A stretch of DNA of 64,000 bases from Dysidea avara (taxonomy: Eukaryota > Porifera > Demospongiae > Dictyoceratida > Dysideidae), in the NCBI RefSeq assembly GCF_963678975.1, contig NC_089285.1, positions 8,170,694 through 8,234,693 of the forward strand, read 5' to 3'. The notes beneath the pieces were generated by a model. That model saw only the letters and a list, made by a program, of their open reading frames with translations. It did not search any database and was not told where the DNA came from. The position numbers and the translations under genes are program-made. Below are positions 11,161 to 22,840 of this stretch, one piece after another (positions within the stretch are counted from its first letter, which is position 1; the number at the start of each line of letters is the position of its first letter).

Positions 11161-11281
11161 ATTGATAGTTGAAGATGATTTACCAACAATTCTTGTGATA
11201 CAGCCTGCTCCAGTTAATGCCCCTCTCTCAATGGAACTACATCATTCTCAGAGAGTTAGAAAACCTCCAGTGCATTTTTAG
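11161..11281 (+). pseudogene. Tail of an LTR-retrotransposon pol
   Basis: Open frame ending HHSQRVRKPPVHF and a stop at 11279-11281, the S-R-R-x-R-x-P-P type end often seen in gypsy pol proteins. A purine-rich run (AGGGGGAAGAAG) follows at once, as expected for a polypurine tract before a 3' LTR. Upstream pol is absent. Confidence 0.45.
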
Positions 11282-11297
11282 TCTTAGGGGGAAGAAG

Positions 11298-11444
11298 TGT
11301 GGTAAACAGAAGCTTTACCTATGAACTGTTTTTGTGGAGTTTTGTAATTATCTAACCATGGTATTGTAATCTTTTGTATAGTATTAATGTTTCTGTACAT
11401 TTCATGTGTTTCAAAGTATATCACATGAAGAAAGGAATATTACA
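11298..11444 (+). repeat. Possible 3' or solo LTR
   Basis: Begins TGTGGTAAAC right after the purine tract and ends GGAATATTACA (TG...CA ends). No second copy occurs in the window, so the limits are tentative. Confidence 0.35.
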
Positions 11445-12479
11445 GCTAGACATATTTATGTACTTGGTAGCTAATGATCAGTAATTAGCTAGCTATATTT
11501 GTAGGCAAGCCAGCACAACTCTGAAACAACTGGGTGCCCACTTTACACATTGGCCATAAAATCCAGAAATGCACAAAAGGGCTTGGTAATGGGCTAAAAG
11601 GAAGAGTTTCTGACTATGAAGATGTTGGCAATGCTAGTTCTGAAGTAGCAGCAGCCACCAAGGCAATCACAAATGAGGGTGTCACTGCATGCCGGTAGTA
11701 CATACTGTTACAGAGGAAGGAACAACAAGCTGAAAATGAAACGATCATACTTAGAAAGGACCCACATATCCTGCATAATTTTACACAGGTAGCTATTATT
11801 ATTATTATTATTATCTATTTCACCACATATGAAGGCATACAAAAATGGCAAACTTGTACAATTGTCTGCCTACAAAAACAAACATACATAACATACCTAC
11901 AGTGTACAAACTAAACAATACACAACACAGAACAAAAAAATTGATACAAAAGTTAATTGACACATAAGTAATTATTATAAAGGTGATGCCGGAAAGACTT
12001 TTGATCACTGTCTTCAGCTAACACATATATTTTCCAGATGCTAATTATAACCAGTCTTTGTAGGTATTGCTGAGTGGTGTGTTTTATCTTTGTTTGACCT
12101 TGTATCATCAGCCTTACCTGATAACATAAGGTTATTAAGCACTGAAGTCTACATAGAGAGACCATCAGATTTACTGGTATGTGCACAAGTTTGGAGTAAT
12201 TATCATCACACCACCATTACATTCTTGATTGGCATTGTTCCACAAGGGAACAATTTCTCATATTTCAAAATTTGTTGGAGGGAAGATGTCAGATAAAGAA
12301 ATTACAGAACAATCTTGCATAATACACTTGCTTCCAAGTAAGACGTATTACCATACTTTTTTGTACGCTTAACTTGACAAATGTTTTGATATAATATACT
12401 CTAATACAGCAGTCATGTGTCATATTTTAGCAGAACAGTCACAAGCTACATTGTAGCTGGTAGCAAAACAGCTAAACAA
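11445..12479 (+). other. Two exon-like segments of an unknown gene, plus an (ATT)n tract
   Basis: 11555-11789 reads open on the plus strand with a single stop (KGLGNGLKGRVSDYEDVGN, then ASSEVAAATKAIT, then ILRKDPHILHNFTQ) and ends at a GTAGCT donor-like site. 12061-12176 reads open after a TTTGTAG acceptor ([18 protein letters not shown]) up to a GTATGT donor. I do not recognise the protein. The gap between them holds an (ATT)n microsatellite at about 11793-11813. This could be a broken host gene. Confidence 0.25.
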
Positions 12480-12749
12480 ACTAGTATTTTAAAATTGTTA
12501 ATTTAAAAATGAAGTAGGGATCTATGCATTAAAAGTAGTGAAATAAGAGATGAAGGATGGTATTACAGCATAGATCAGTGGGAAAGTCCCTACTTTAGCA
12601 CATTAGCTATAACAACTGGTTTTGCTCAATGCCAAAGTAGACTTTCCCATTGAGCTACGCTGTAATACCATCATTCATCTCTTGTTTGACTACCTTTATT
12701 GCTTAGATCCCTACTTTATTTTTAGATTAACAATTCTTAAAATACTAGT
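12480..12749. mobile_element. 270-bp hairpin MITE
   Basis: The left end ACTAGTATTTTAAAATTG is mirrored at the right end by CAATTCTTAAAATACTAGT. The arms continue inward (AAGTAGGGATC / GATCCCTACTT, then ATGGTATTACAGC / GCTGTAATACCAT). No ORF belongs to it. The target duplication is unclear. Confidence 0.75.
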
Positions 12750-13254
12750 TCAAATACATGTAGAGAGGATGTTCTTGATTTCTTCACTGTTCGACATCGC
12801 TTCATCCCAAGAATTGCCTTTTCGTCAACAACAGTACGTACATCACGGACTTACTTTGTGTCTCATCACTTTCATCTGAAATGCCAGGTGTCAATTCGCA
12901 GTAGCGTGTATGGTTTCTTCTCTGCTGACTACTGCATTATTACATTACAAAAATCGTCTTTGTTTTTTATAGTAACTTGAATGTTTCTTGTATTGTGTAA
13001 TGGAATGAACATGGTTGAAAATGAAGCGCAATGGCACTTCGCCTATAGAGCGGTTGCATCTCCTTGGTAATGAAATGGTCGCCATATTTTTGTAGCAGGC
13101 TAGAGTTGTGTAATGATGGCTTCACCTGAATTCAGTCAGAAACTCAGTGAATACACCAGTAATTAGTTTTTAGTTACTTAAGGAGATAAAAGGTTTCAGA
13201 CATAGGTGATCCATACTGCATCCCAGCAGAGAGAAGGATTTCCCCTGTCACTAG
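12750..13254. other. Non-coding spacer
   Basis: No coding frame, repeat or RNA gene that I can support. Confidence 0.4.
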
Positions 13255-13460
13255 AGCAGATATATTTAACTATTTGGTCCTGACAGAGAGTGTTTGTACA
13301 TCGGGAAAATTTAAGGCGTTCAAATCTTTGAAGCATATAAGTATTTTGAAAGTGGGTTTGTAAATGTCCTTGGTTCCAAAAACATTGATGATGATAGTCA
13401 GGGGAGAGTTGTGACTGTTGGAAAGGTACATGCAGTGGTTAGACTAGCTAAATCACTTTG
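13255..13460 (+). pseudogene. Fragment resembling the N-terminal region of SWIM-finger/YqaJ-type proteins
   Basis: Reading across one frameshift near 13340 gives KFKAFKSL and then KYFESGFVNVLGS and VVTVGKVHAV. I recall K-A-Y-K-S-L-E-A-Y-x-x-F-x-S-G-F-V from uncharacterised sponge and cnidarian proteins that combine a SWIM finger with a YqaJ-like nuclease. Only about 60 codons remain. Confidence 0.35.
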
Positions 13461-13724
13461 TAAGTCAGTTTAATTGTAAGCTTTTATATTGAGAAGAATG
13501 TTCTACAACTTACCAGACTGCATACTAATTAAACAATGACATAATGCAATGCTATTAAAAACAGCTGTAACTTTATGTACATTGCTCAGTGTAATTTTAA
13601 TGTCAGAAGTTAGTCTCTAGAAGTTACATGTTGTTGTTAAAATCACTGGGTTAACCTTACAAATTCCCTGCCATATGATGTACTCTCCCAAGACTATTTG
13701 GCAAGGAGAAGTTTGGAACTGTGA

Positions 13725-15697
13725 ATGATTATGGGTACAAATGCCCTTGTTGGCTTTGATTTTAGAATAACTCACTCTAATGGAATTGAGGTGATTACAG
13801 AAAGTTTGCTACAGCAGTTAAGTCAGGCAGGAAATTTACTGGGATCACAAAAGTTGTCTGAAGTACCTACAATTGAATCAATAGTTAGTCAAGAGTCAGT
13901 CAGCTTGCTGGTTTCATCATCAGAATTACCATCGTTACCTTTACTATTCACAGGTGACACAACATAACAGAGTCATTAGGCAAACCAGTGGTTTCTTCAA
14001 CATTGCAAGAGTTAGTAACTACAACACAGTAGTCAAACAGATCTACAAAAGTTCTTTCAATGGTTTTGAAACATACTGTGCAATTAATGCCTGGACACAC
14101 TGTGTGGATTAATGTGGTAGGCCAATCACAGAAACAAGTGGCTGTTAACTTCAGTGTACAAGGTCGTCTGTGTACAAATGACGCTACAATGCCTGAAGAG
14201 TGTACTGAACTTATGACAGCACAATCACGACTTACTGTGAAATCTACATATGCTGATGTAGTGCATTCCAGCACTAGCTCTGATCTCAATAGTCTACAGA
14301 TTATTGCTCCAAATGAAAGTACTATGTGTGAGGCACAATGTGATTTTGCTGATGGAATTTATGGAAGTCAAACTCTGTACAGAATTCCTTTGATTAATTG
14401 GGGAACACAACCACAAGTGTTCAAGAAAGGAACTTGGATCAATTGGAGAAAGAAATCAAGATCAATGATCAGTGTTCTGATACTGAACGAAGGCAGTTAC
14501 TGGACAGTTTATTAGAGCGTGAGCAAGTTTTTGCTTTGTGTGATGAAGAGCTAGGATAAATTGATGTAGTAGAACATTCAAATGACACTGCAGGTGCAAA
14601 TCCTGTAAGACAAGCTCCAAGAAGATCACCATATGCCTTGAGAAAGCAACTAGAGAGGGAGCTAGATAAATTGTTGCAAATCAATTGTGTAGAACTGGCA
14701 AATAGTCCTTATGCTTCACCAATAGTACTAGTTAAAAAGAAGGATGACACTCCTCGACTTTGCGTGGACTATCGAAGTATCAATAAGGATACAGTTCCAG
14801 ATTGCTATCTATTACCTCGTGTAGATGAGCTGATAGGTGCTATTGGGAATCAAAAGGCAAAGTATTTTTCAACCCTTGATCTGATGCGTGGGTACCATCA
14901 GGTCAAAATGGAAAATAAGTCTAAGGCAAAGACAGCATTCATTTGTCATTGTGGCTTGCTTCAATACTGTAGAATGCCATTTGGCCTTACAAATGCACCA
15001 GCAACATTTCAAAGGTTAATGGATAAATTATTTGCTGGGTGGGATTTGCATTCATTTATTTAGATGATATTCTCATTGCTTCTAAATCCTTTTCTGAGCA
15101 CATCACTCATTTGAAGAAAGTATGCAGAGGCTTCAGCAAGTAGGACTCAAGAGTGAAGCTCTCAAAGTGTGCTATTGCTGAGCACAAGGTTGAGTACCTA
15201 GGCTTTGTGTTGTCATCAAAAGGAGTATGTCCTACAGAGAAGAATATTGAAGCCATCAAACCTTTTTCTAGACCATCCACAGTGAAGGAAGTCAAACGAT
15301 TTCTAGGGTTAGCCATTTTCTACTGGAGGCATGTCAGAAACATGGGAATGATCAGTAAACCTTCAACAGCTTTAACAAAGAAAGACAAACAATCTGGTCA
15401 ACCTGTACCGTTTGAATGGAATGAGCAGTGTGAAGAAGCCTTCCAGACTATAAATATCTGCACCAGTTCTAATATCATCAGATCTTGACAAGGAGTTTTT
15501 CTATGGGTTGAAGCTTGCGAGAATGGCTTTAGAGCTGTATTAGAACAAGTTGGTGATGACAATGAGCGACATCCAGTAGCTTTCGCTAGTAGGGCTACCA
15601 ATGACACTGAGAAGAAGTATCCTCCTACAAAGTTAGAGATAGCAGCAATTGTGTTTGCTTTGAATCACTTTGAAGTATATTTACTTGGACATAATCG
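13725..15697 (+). pseudogene. Ty3/gypsy pol remnant (PR end, RT, RNase H), truncated
   Basis: Starts at the protease C-terminus (MGTNALVGFDF), runs through a linker (14060-14515), and reaches reverse transcriptase at 14638-15063 (ASPIVLVKKKDDTPRLCVDY, FSTLDLMRGYHQV, MPFGLTNAPATFQ). After a stop at 15061 the catalytic LDDILIAS follows in another frame, then KVEYLGFVLSSKG and VKRFLGLAIFYWRHV (15153-15488). RNase H (HPVAFASRATNDTEKKY) lies in a third frame up to 15697, where homology stops at a junction with the Harbinger fragment. Integrase, gag and both LTRs are missing. It belongs to a different family from the element at 17847-23002. Confidence 0.85.
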
Positions 15698-16480
15698 GTG
15701 CGCTTGGCAAAGGACTTCTCAATATTTTTAATGTTTTGATTTGGCCAATAGCTCTCTCCACATGAATACGTACAGATGCTATGGTGCGACCTTCTTGAAC
15801 TTTGCTTGGTGGCAGCTGTTTCTGGCCATCAAGGAAAGGAGGAATGTTTAGCTCCACTCCTATATCATGGAGTTGATCATGAACAGTAAAGCCTCTATCA
15901 GCCATAATAGAGACACCTACATTCTTTGGGAGCTTGGGTATTAGTCCCGACACACGTGTTAACTCAACATCAGATATTGACCCAACATACAGTGGAAATA
16001 TGTAACAAATGGCTCCATTAGATGTACATGCAACAAGCAGCTTGGCTGCGTTATGATGTTTATAGTTGCTCCAAGTAGAAGACTGCAGCTGCAATTCACC
16101 TGGTGTTTCAAGGAAAACTCAGTAGCATCTATGATGGCATATGTACTGGGATACTTCTCCTAAAATGCATGTGGTAGAGTACCTTTCACTTGGGATACTG
16201 CTGGCAGCCACTCTATTTCAGTCAGATAGTGATATAAAAACATACCCATGTTATGAGATATTTGGAAACAGAACTAACAGAAATACCAAATCGGTCAGCT
16301 AAATCCCTTTCCTTAAGATCAATACGAAGCTTAATTAAAGTAAGAAACAACTGGTTAAATGAATCTAGTTTCTTTTCGTAATGCTTGATCACTGATTTGC
16401 TTCCCCAATATTGCAAATTGTCAACATTTATTAGAAAGAGTTTGAACTTTGTGCAGTTCAAAGACCAGCAGTACAACCTG
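15698..16480 (-). pseudogene. Harbinger/IS5-like DDE transposase fragment (HTH_Tnp_4 + DDE_Tnp_4)
   Basis: 16476-16222 encodes a helix-turn-helix segment (LRIDLKERDLADRFGISVSS). 16221-16095 continues in broken frames with IIDATEF, holding the first catalytic Asp. 16094-15698 gives VGSISDVELTRVSGL, MADRGFTVHDQL (second Asp) and RIHVERAIGQIKTLKIL (the Glu). Both ends are cut: at 15697 against the gypsy pol, at 16480 against the USP remnant. In intact elements this protein cuts and pastes TIR-flanked DNA with 3-bp targets. No TIRs are visible here. Confidence 0.8.
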
Positions 16481-17846
16481 TCTCCTTAAAAATGTAAACA
16501 AGGACGGTGTTTCCAGTTTTGCAAACTCCGTGATGCAATGTGTGCTGTTTTCTCCAGTTGTACGCAAAGTGATTTTGGATGGATCTGATGGAGCCATTAA
16601 AAGTCTGTGCAGACAGTATGTAAACAATACTGATACCACCCTGGAATGTACAAAATTACGTCAAGAGTTAGGCAGTCCATTTGATGAATCTACTTCTCAA
16701 GATGCATTAAAGTTTTCAATTGTAATCATGGTGACTTCTTTTGAAGTGCACTTGCCAATGCATCATACAGTAAATGTGCATACTAGATGTCGACATTGTG
16801 GCACTGAAAGTTTTGACTCATGCAAAGAAAATGTTGTGGAACTACACTTTCCAGAATCATGCAAAAGCATAACATTTGATGATCTACTGAAGTTTTCTTT
16901 GGGATGGACTGAATCTAGCGGTGCGTGTGTGGACTGCCACGGTACTGAAGAGGTTCGTAAAGACGTTGTGAAAGCTGGTAGTGTGCTAGTGTATCAATTA
17001 ATCAATGGAAAAACGTGTCTACGAAAGACTAGTGTCACTGAAGTATTGAATAGTAGATCTGTAGTAGCTGGTCAAAAGTATAAACTAATGGCAGCAGTTT
17101 GTGAGTTAGCCACTTCAGCATGATGTGGATATGAGTATAAGGCTATACTGTCAATGAATGGAAAATGGCTACACTGCTGAGCACAGAAAATTGGCCATGT
17201 GGTTCAAAGGGTGTGTATTTATTGTTTTATCATGCTGAGTCTTCTGTACCAGCTCAAACAGAAGCAGTTTACCATAGTAAAAAGCCCATTCGACATGTAA
17301 GAGCTCCTGCATCTGTGAAACCACCTACAGCACTTATGAAACCTACAACAATAAATTTGACAGCTGTAAATTGCACCAAAAATTGTAATGAAAGTCCTAA
17401 ATTGACATCCCCTGCAGCAGGTGCAGCAGCTAAACCTACAGATTCTGTGCGTGTAAAGAACACCATGATGGGACATGCTAAATTCAAAACGTCTAGAGCA
17501 GATGCAGCAACCAAAACTACAAATACTGCACCTGTTAAGAATGCTACAAGATAAGATGGTAAATTTATAACTCCAGGTCCATCTAGAGCAGGTAAATCAT
17601 TTTGTGTACCTTTCAAAAATACAGATGGTGTGTCATGTTATGCCAATTCAGTGTTACAGTCTCTCCTCCAGCATAGTGCTTTTAGAAGTGTGTTTATTGC
17701 TAGTAGGTACAAGGCTCTACAAGACCTATCCAACTCTTACAATAATCCATCCAGAGATGAACTATTCACTAGTAGGCAAGTACACTGAATGTTAGGAGCA
17801 CCATTTTCTGAGCAAAGGCAACAAGATGCATCAGAATTTTTTATTA
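16481..17846 (+). pseudogene. Tandem two-domain ubiquitin-specific protease (USP) remnant
   Basis: Domain A (16481-17255) starts NKDGVSSFANSVMQCVLFSP, aligned with the USP Cys-box, but Ser stands where the catalytic Cys is expected. It continues with DESTSQDALKF, a CXXC-type zinc ribbon (RCRHCGTES, CVDCHGTEE), a stop at 17121, and ends with GVYLLFYHAE, the usual C-terminal USP motif. The expected GHY His region reads GYEY. A Pro/Thr/Lys/Ala-rich linker follows (17256-17554, stop, then on to 17600). Domain B (17600-17846) starts NTDGVSCYANSVLQSLLQH with the Cys intact and reaches QQDASEFF, where the gypsy element begins. USPs remove ubiquitin from proteins. This looks like a host gene destroyed by element insertions on both sides. 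Confidence 0.7.
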
Positions 17847-17893
17847 CCGTCAATTGTGTTTGTCTTCTCTACACCACCGACCGTGGGGTTACA
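17847..17893 (+). repeat. 5' LTR remnant (last 47 bp)
   Basis: CCGTCAATTGTGTTTGTC to GGGGTTACA, matching the end of the 3' LTR (22956-23002) with two differences. The first 115 bp of the LTR are absent, so the left end was truncated rather than cleanly inserted. Confidence 0.85.
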
Positions 17894-17894
17894 T

Positions 17895-17912
17895 TTGGAG
17901 GTCCTACCGATG
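17895..17912 (+). promoter_or_regulatory. Primer-binding site
   Basis: TTTGGAGGTCCTACCGA immediately follows the LTR end. TGGAGGT... pairs with a tRNA 3' end (CCA plus acceptor). I have not assigned the tRNA. Confidence 0.65.
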
Positions 17913-17948
17913 CCTACCAAGGCAGAGTTGGAACAAGAAGTCTGAAAG

Positions 17949-19255
17949 TTGAGGCGTCAGGTGGCCGAGTTTGAACGTCATGAACAGGAGCAAGAAGAAC
18001 CCAAAGATTCATCCGTCGCTACACAGCTTGATGAGTTAAGACAACAGTACAACATTCTGGAATGGAGATGTACCGAACTAGAACACATGTTGGAAGAAGA
18101 GCACATGGCCAGACAGGCCGCAGAAACAGTCGCTTCTGAGGTGAAACAGGAGTTGCTAATGTATGAGGAACGATGTGATAGACGTGTCAGCCAGATCAGG
18201 GAAGAAATCGGTGATTATAGTATGACGAACGCATGTGCACACACGGGAGTCAGTCATAAGTCTCCCGCGTATACGGTCGGTCGAGGCCTCGACACGTACC
18301 CAAGCCTTTCGGTATCGCAGGAAGGACACCCAGCGATACAGGTAGTACTGTTACAGAATGCACTCGTATTATATCACACAAAACCGCGTTACCTGTGCAG
18401 GCAGATGAACTTGCCAATGACGAATCACAGATAACCAGTCTGCCACAACTACCGATGTTTGGTAATAAGTGACAAGATGATGGTGATTCATACGACAGGT
18501 GGCTTCGTAAACTAGATCGTCACGCAGCGCTGCAAAAGTGGACCCCACGTGAGAAACTGTTGCAGTTTGAACTCCGTTTGACTGGGAAAGCCGAACAGAT
18601 ATATGAAGTGTTGCCAGCAGATGTCAAGAAGTCACCAGATGCAGCCATCGAAGCTCTGCGAGAGCGGCTCCACTCTGTTCGCCGGGATGCATTAGCTTCA
18701 GCTCAGCTAATGCGTTGTAAGCAGCAATGGCGTGAGTCAGTCGATAATTATTCACAAGCCTTTGAGCACCTGTTTGATAAAAGCTATGGTGTGCGACATG
18801 GAATGGATACAGCCTCCAAAGCAACTTTGAAGCGTGACCTGTTTGTACAAGGTCTACATTTAAAGTGGCAAGAGAGGGTCCTCCCATCAGCTGAATCATT
18901 TGAAGATGCACTATTTCAAGCCCGCATAGCTGAGGAACAAGAGAGGGATTTGGCCTACAAGCAGCATCCGAAATACCAATACTCAGATTTTAGGAGAGAT
19001 GTAGAGCCTAGCAGTACCTATGCTTCAAAGAAACAGAGCACTGGAGCAAAGCCATTGAAAACACTGAGTTTCTGGGAACTTGTTTTTCATGTGGCAAGGT
19101 TGGCCATCGTCAACGTGACTGTCCACTTACAATACCACCATCAGAGGCTACTGGCCATATTAAAGCAACCAATAGTGTTATTACTATCACTGAATCACTT
19201 TCTCAACCGAAGCCTCAGAATTCTGCAGCGGATCAATGTGCACAATTACGCCTAG
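17949..19255 (+). pseudogene. gypsy gag, two frames
   Basis: 17949-18434 encodes a Glu/Arg-rich coiled-coil region (ELEHMLEEEHMARQAAETVA). After a frame change, 18560-19255 encodes the capsid-like region (FELRLTGKAEQIYEVLP, LMRCKQQWRESVDNYSQAFEHLF shortened here to its core LMRCKQQWRES). The CCHC knuckle (CFSCGKVGHRQRDC) near 19087-19130 lies in yet another frame. Gag builds the particle around the element RNA. Confidence 0.8.
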
Positions 19256-19281
19256 CCTTAGCAGATGCTGAATTTCAACAG

Positions 19282-20283
19282 ATGTCCCAGACATATGCAT
19301 CTCACACAGGGGATATTGGTGCGCTAGGCCCTCTATTCTATGCCACAGTGAGTATTGAGGGAATACCAGTTCGTGGACTGGTAGATTCAGGCTCTTCAGC
19401 TACAATAATATCATACAATGTGTTTCAGAAGATTGGTCAAACTGCCAAACTCCCGGGTAGTGAACTACAACAACCAGATGTGATCTTAAGAGACTATAGT
19501 CAGCAAACTATTCCAGTGGGTGCATCTGTCAAATTAACTGTGTCATTCCAAGGTCAGTCAATCACAGTGCCTGTGTATATTCGACCAGTAGACATTTCTC
19601 AGTGTGAATCCTGTCTGCTAGGCACCAATGTTGTCATTCCTTTGAAACTCGTGACTCCACACAGCAGCTTGATAACACATACCTTCCCACTGAACACTGA
19701 TCTATGGACTCCAGTGCAAACACCAGTACACACGCTCAAAGCAGTGCGGATCCCTGCACGCACAGGAATTGTTGTCGAAGGCAATGTGCGTAGTTATGCT
19801 CTATCTGATACCTTGCTTATGTTCAATCCAGATGAACAGCTCCTTCAGGCCGATTCCATCAACATATCAACTGCACTAGTCTAGCAGCCCACCAATGGCC
19901 GTGTCTGGCTATTTGTCGAGAATTCGTCATCACAGTGTCAAGAGCTTTCCGGTAATACTAATATTGGTCATATTGAGGCCTGCCAATTGCCAACTGATGA
20001 TTGTGCTGATGCAACTATCAATGCTATTAATGAAGATATTTGCCCACCACATCGCCTACCAGAGGAACAGAGGAAAGAATTATTGGCTTCACTCATACAA
20101 ATGGTTAATAGCACTTTGACTGATTCACAGGTACATGATTTGTCACAACTGATATTATCATATCATGATGTATTCTCCCTGCAGGAACAGGAATGTGGTG
20201 AAGTAGATGGCATCACCCATGTTATCAACACAGACAACCATCCGTCCATCAATCAGCTTCCTCGACGTGTCCCTTTTGCTTAA
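19282..20283 (+). pseudogene. gypsy aspartic protease and RT leader
   Basis: 19282-19884 contains VRGLVDSGSSATIIS, the retropepsin active site (DSG), and LLGTNVVIPL, which closes the protease fold. A TAG at 19882 and a TAA at 20281 interrupt the polyprotein. 19987-20283 gives the spacer before RT (YHDVFSLQEQECGEVDGI, HVINTDNHPS). Confidence 0.8.
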
Positions 20284-21258
20284 CGTAAGGAAATATCTAA
20301 GCTAGTTAATGAAATGTTACAGAATAATGTTATAGAGGATTTGTCCAGCCCATGGTCCAGTCCTGTGGTATTAGTCAAGAAGAAGAATGGTCAGCTTCGT
20401 TTCTGTGTGGACTATAGACACCTGAATCCATCACTAGGAAAGATGTTTTTCCAATGCCCAGAATTGATGACATGCTGGACCAGCTAAGTGGTAAACAATT
20501 TTTTACAACACTAGATGCCAAGTCTGGGTATTGGCAAGTTCGGATGGATGAATTATCTAAAGAAAAAACAGCATTCCGTACATCCAATGGTTTATATCAG
20601 TTCCATGTTATGCCCTTCGGATTGTGTAACGCACCTGCCACCTTTCAAAGGGTTATTCATCACATTCTGGCAGGTCTGGGTGGAAGCTCCCCGTTTTGTT
20701 GTGCATACATCGATGATATTCTAGTGTTTTCTGATACTTTTGAACAACACATACTACACCTTCAACAAGTGTTTGAACGCTTACGATCAGCTGGTTTGCT
20801 GCTACACCCAAAGAAGTGTATGTTCGCAGGTACCTCAGCAACATACCTAGGCCATATAATATCACGTGATGGAATACAGCCTGACTCTACCAAGATTACA
20901 GCAGTTCGTGACTTTCCAATTCCCACAACAGTAAAGGGTGTTCGTCAGTTCCTGGGGTTAGCCAGCTACTATAGACGGTTTGTTCCAAATTTTTCAAAGA
21001 TTGCGTCACCTTTACATGCACTCACCAAACAAGGCATCTCATTCCAATGGATATCAACTTCCTCATCCTATTGCTTATGCTAGTAGAACATTATCAAAGC
21101 CGGAAGCCAATTATGGAGCAACAGAGCTGGAGGCACTGGGTGTTGTTTGGTCCCTTCGCCACTTTAGAGCTTACTTACTGGGCCATAAATGCATTGTCTA
21201 CACAGATCATGCTCCACTAAAATCATCTCTTAACAGCCAAGCATACAAGTGGCCGTAG
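20284..21258 (+). pseudogene. gypsy reverse transcriptase and RNase H
   Basis: RT motifs in order: SSPWSSPVVLVKKKNGQLRF (to 20440, then a frameshift), FTTLDAKSGYWQV, VMPFGLCNAPATFQR, CAYIDDILVFSDTF (the YxDD catalytic motif), TYLGHIISRDGI, VKGVRQFLGLASYYRRF. Near 21045 a deletion joins the RT connection region to RNase H (HPIAYASRTLSKPEANYG, CIVYTDHAPL). The front of RNase H is missing. Another shift lies near 21250. Confidence 0.9.
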
Positions 21259-22826
21259 GGCCCGTTGGAATGAATTCATGGCCGATTATGACATGGAAAT
21301 CAGATACAAACCTGGTACTAAGAATGCAAATGCTGATGCATTATCCAGGGCACCAGTAACTACAAGTAAAATGGCCGATAACACTGTTTCAGCGGTCTCA
21401 GGAAGCTCAGCTGTACTACCAGTTGACACCTCAGATGTCAACACTTTGCCTTCCCAGCAGAAGGCAGATCCCCAACTCAAGGAAGTTATTGCATCTCTCA
21501 CCAATCATAAGTATGTACCACTTATAACAAAGCAACCTCAAACCTCTAATTTAGTACTAATAGATGATATCCTTTATTTTGTTGATCCACAGTCATCCCG
21601 GTTAGTGTGGTTGTCCCTACAGGTATGAGAACACAACTAATGGAAGAAGCACATAATGGTGCCTTCTCAGGACACTTTGCGGCTCAAGGACTGTTTTGTA
21701 AGTTAGCAAAACAATACTGGTGGAAAGGTATGTACACAGACATTTACCATTATTGTTGTAGTTGTCTTACTTGTGCTTCATATAGTGGATCTTGCCACAA
21801 TGCTCCACTGCAACCACTTCCAGTTGGGGCACCATTCGAACTGTTGGTATTGACATCATGGAGATGCCTCAAACATGCGAGGGAAATCACTATGTGTTGG
21901 TAATTATGGACTACCTTACAGAATGGGTGGAAGCTTTCCCCATGTTAAATCAAAGTAGTGAAACCATTGCCAAACTATTAATTGATCATGTCATCTGCCG
22001 CCATGGGGTCCCCAATCAACTTCTATCAGACAGAGGAACTAATCTCTTATCTGACCTGATAATGGATATCTGTCACTTAACAGGTATGAAAAAGATTAAC
22101 ACAACAGCCTACCATCCCCAAACTGATGGTCTGGTTGAAAACTTCAATAGAACACTAAGAGCAATGCTGGCCAAGCACTCCAAGCAATTTGGTATGGACT
22201 GGGATAAACACCTGCAGCATTTGTTGTTTGCGTATAGGACCAAACCCCATGGTTCCACTGGTGAATCATCATTCTACCTGTTGTATGGCCGGGATGCTCG
22301 GTTGCCTACCGAGTCAACTCTACAGTCCTCACCACCTTTACATATGTTAGATGTTGGAGATTACCGCACTGAATTGGTGATAGGTCTTTCAACTGCATGG
22401 GACATGGCACGCAAATCTATTGAAAAAGCCCAGTCCAAACAAAAATTTCAATACGATAAAAAGGCCAAAGTTCCATCATAGATCAGTGACAGAGTTATGG
22501 CATACATGCCTCATGAGGCTACAGGAAAAGACATAAAACTGGCTCTGCCATACCATGGTCCTTACCGTATCATTGATATTCGCACTAACTGCCTGCTTCT
22601 GAGACCTGTTGATAAGCCTGATGAACAACCGATTCTTGTCAACATGGACCGTGTGTCCCCATGTCCACAGGAGGTACCTGATCAGTCCTGGCTTGGGCCA
22701 TCCACACATCAGAAACGTCACCGACACATCTATTCCCCTACTACTATGATTCCAGCTCAACCTGCAGATCATCACTATGGCACCAGATCATGGACTAAGT
22801 ACAATGCACGAGGACGTACGCCCTAG
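21259..22826 (+). pseudogene. gypsy integrase and pol C-terminus
   Basis: Three frames: 21278-21628 (YKPGTKNANADALSRAP, start of integrase), 21607-21903 and 21792-22481. The zinc-binding HHCC region ends CCSCLTCASY. The DDE core is seen in VGIDIMEMPQ, LLSDRGTNLLS and YHPQTDGLVENFNRTLRAM. A TAG at 22479 interrupts; the tail to 22826 carries the GPYRIIDI beta-barrel module and ends before the polypurine tract. There is no chromodomain. Confidence 0.88.
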
Positions 22827-22840
22827 TGAGAGGGGGGAAT
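22827..22840 (+). promoter_or_regulatory. Polypurine tract
   Basis: GAGAGGGGGGAAT directly before the 3' LTR: the plus-strand primer site for reverse transcription. Confidence 0.75.
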
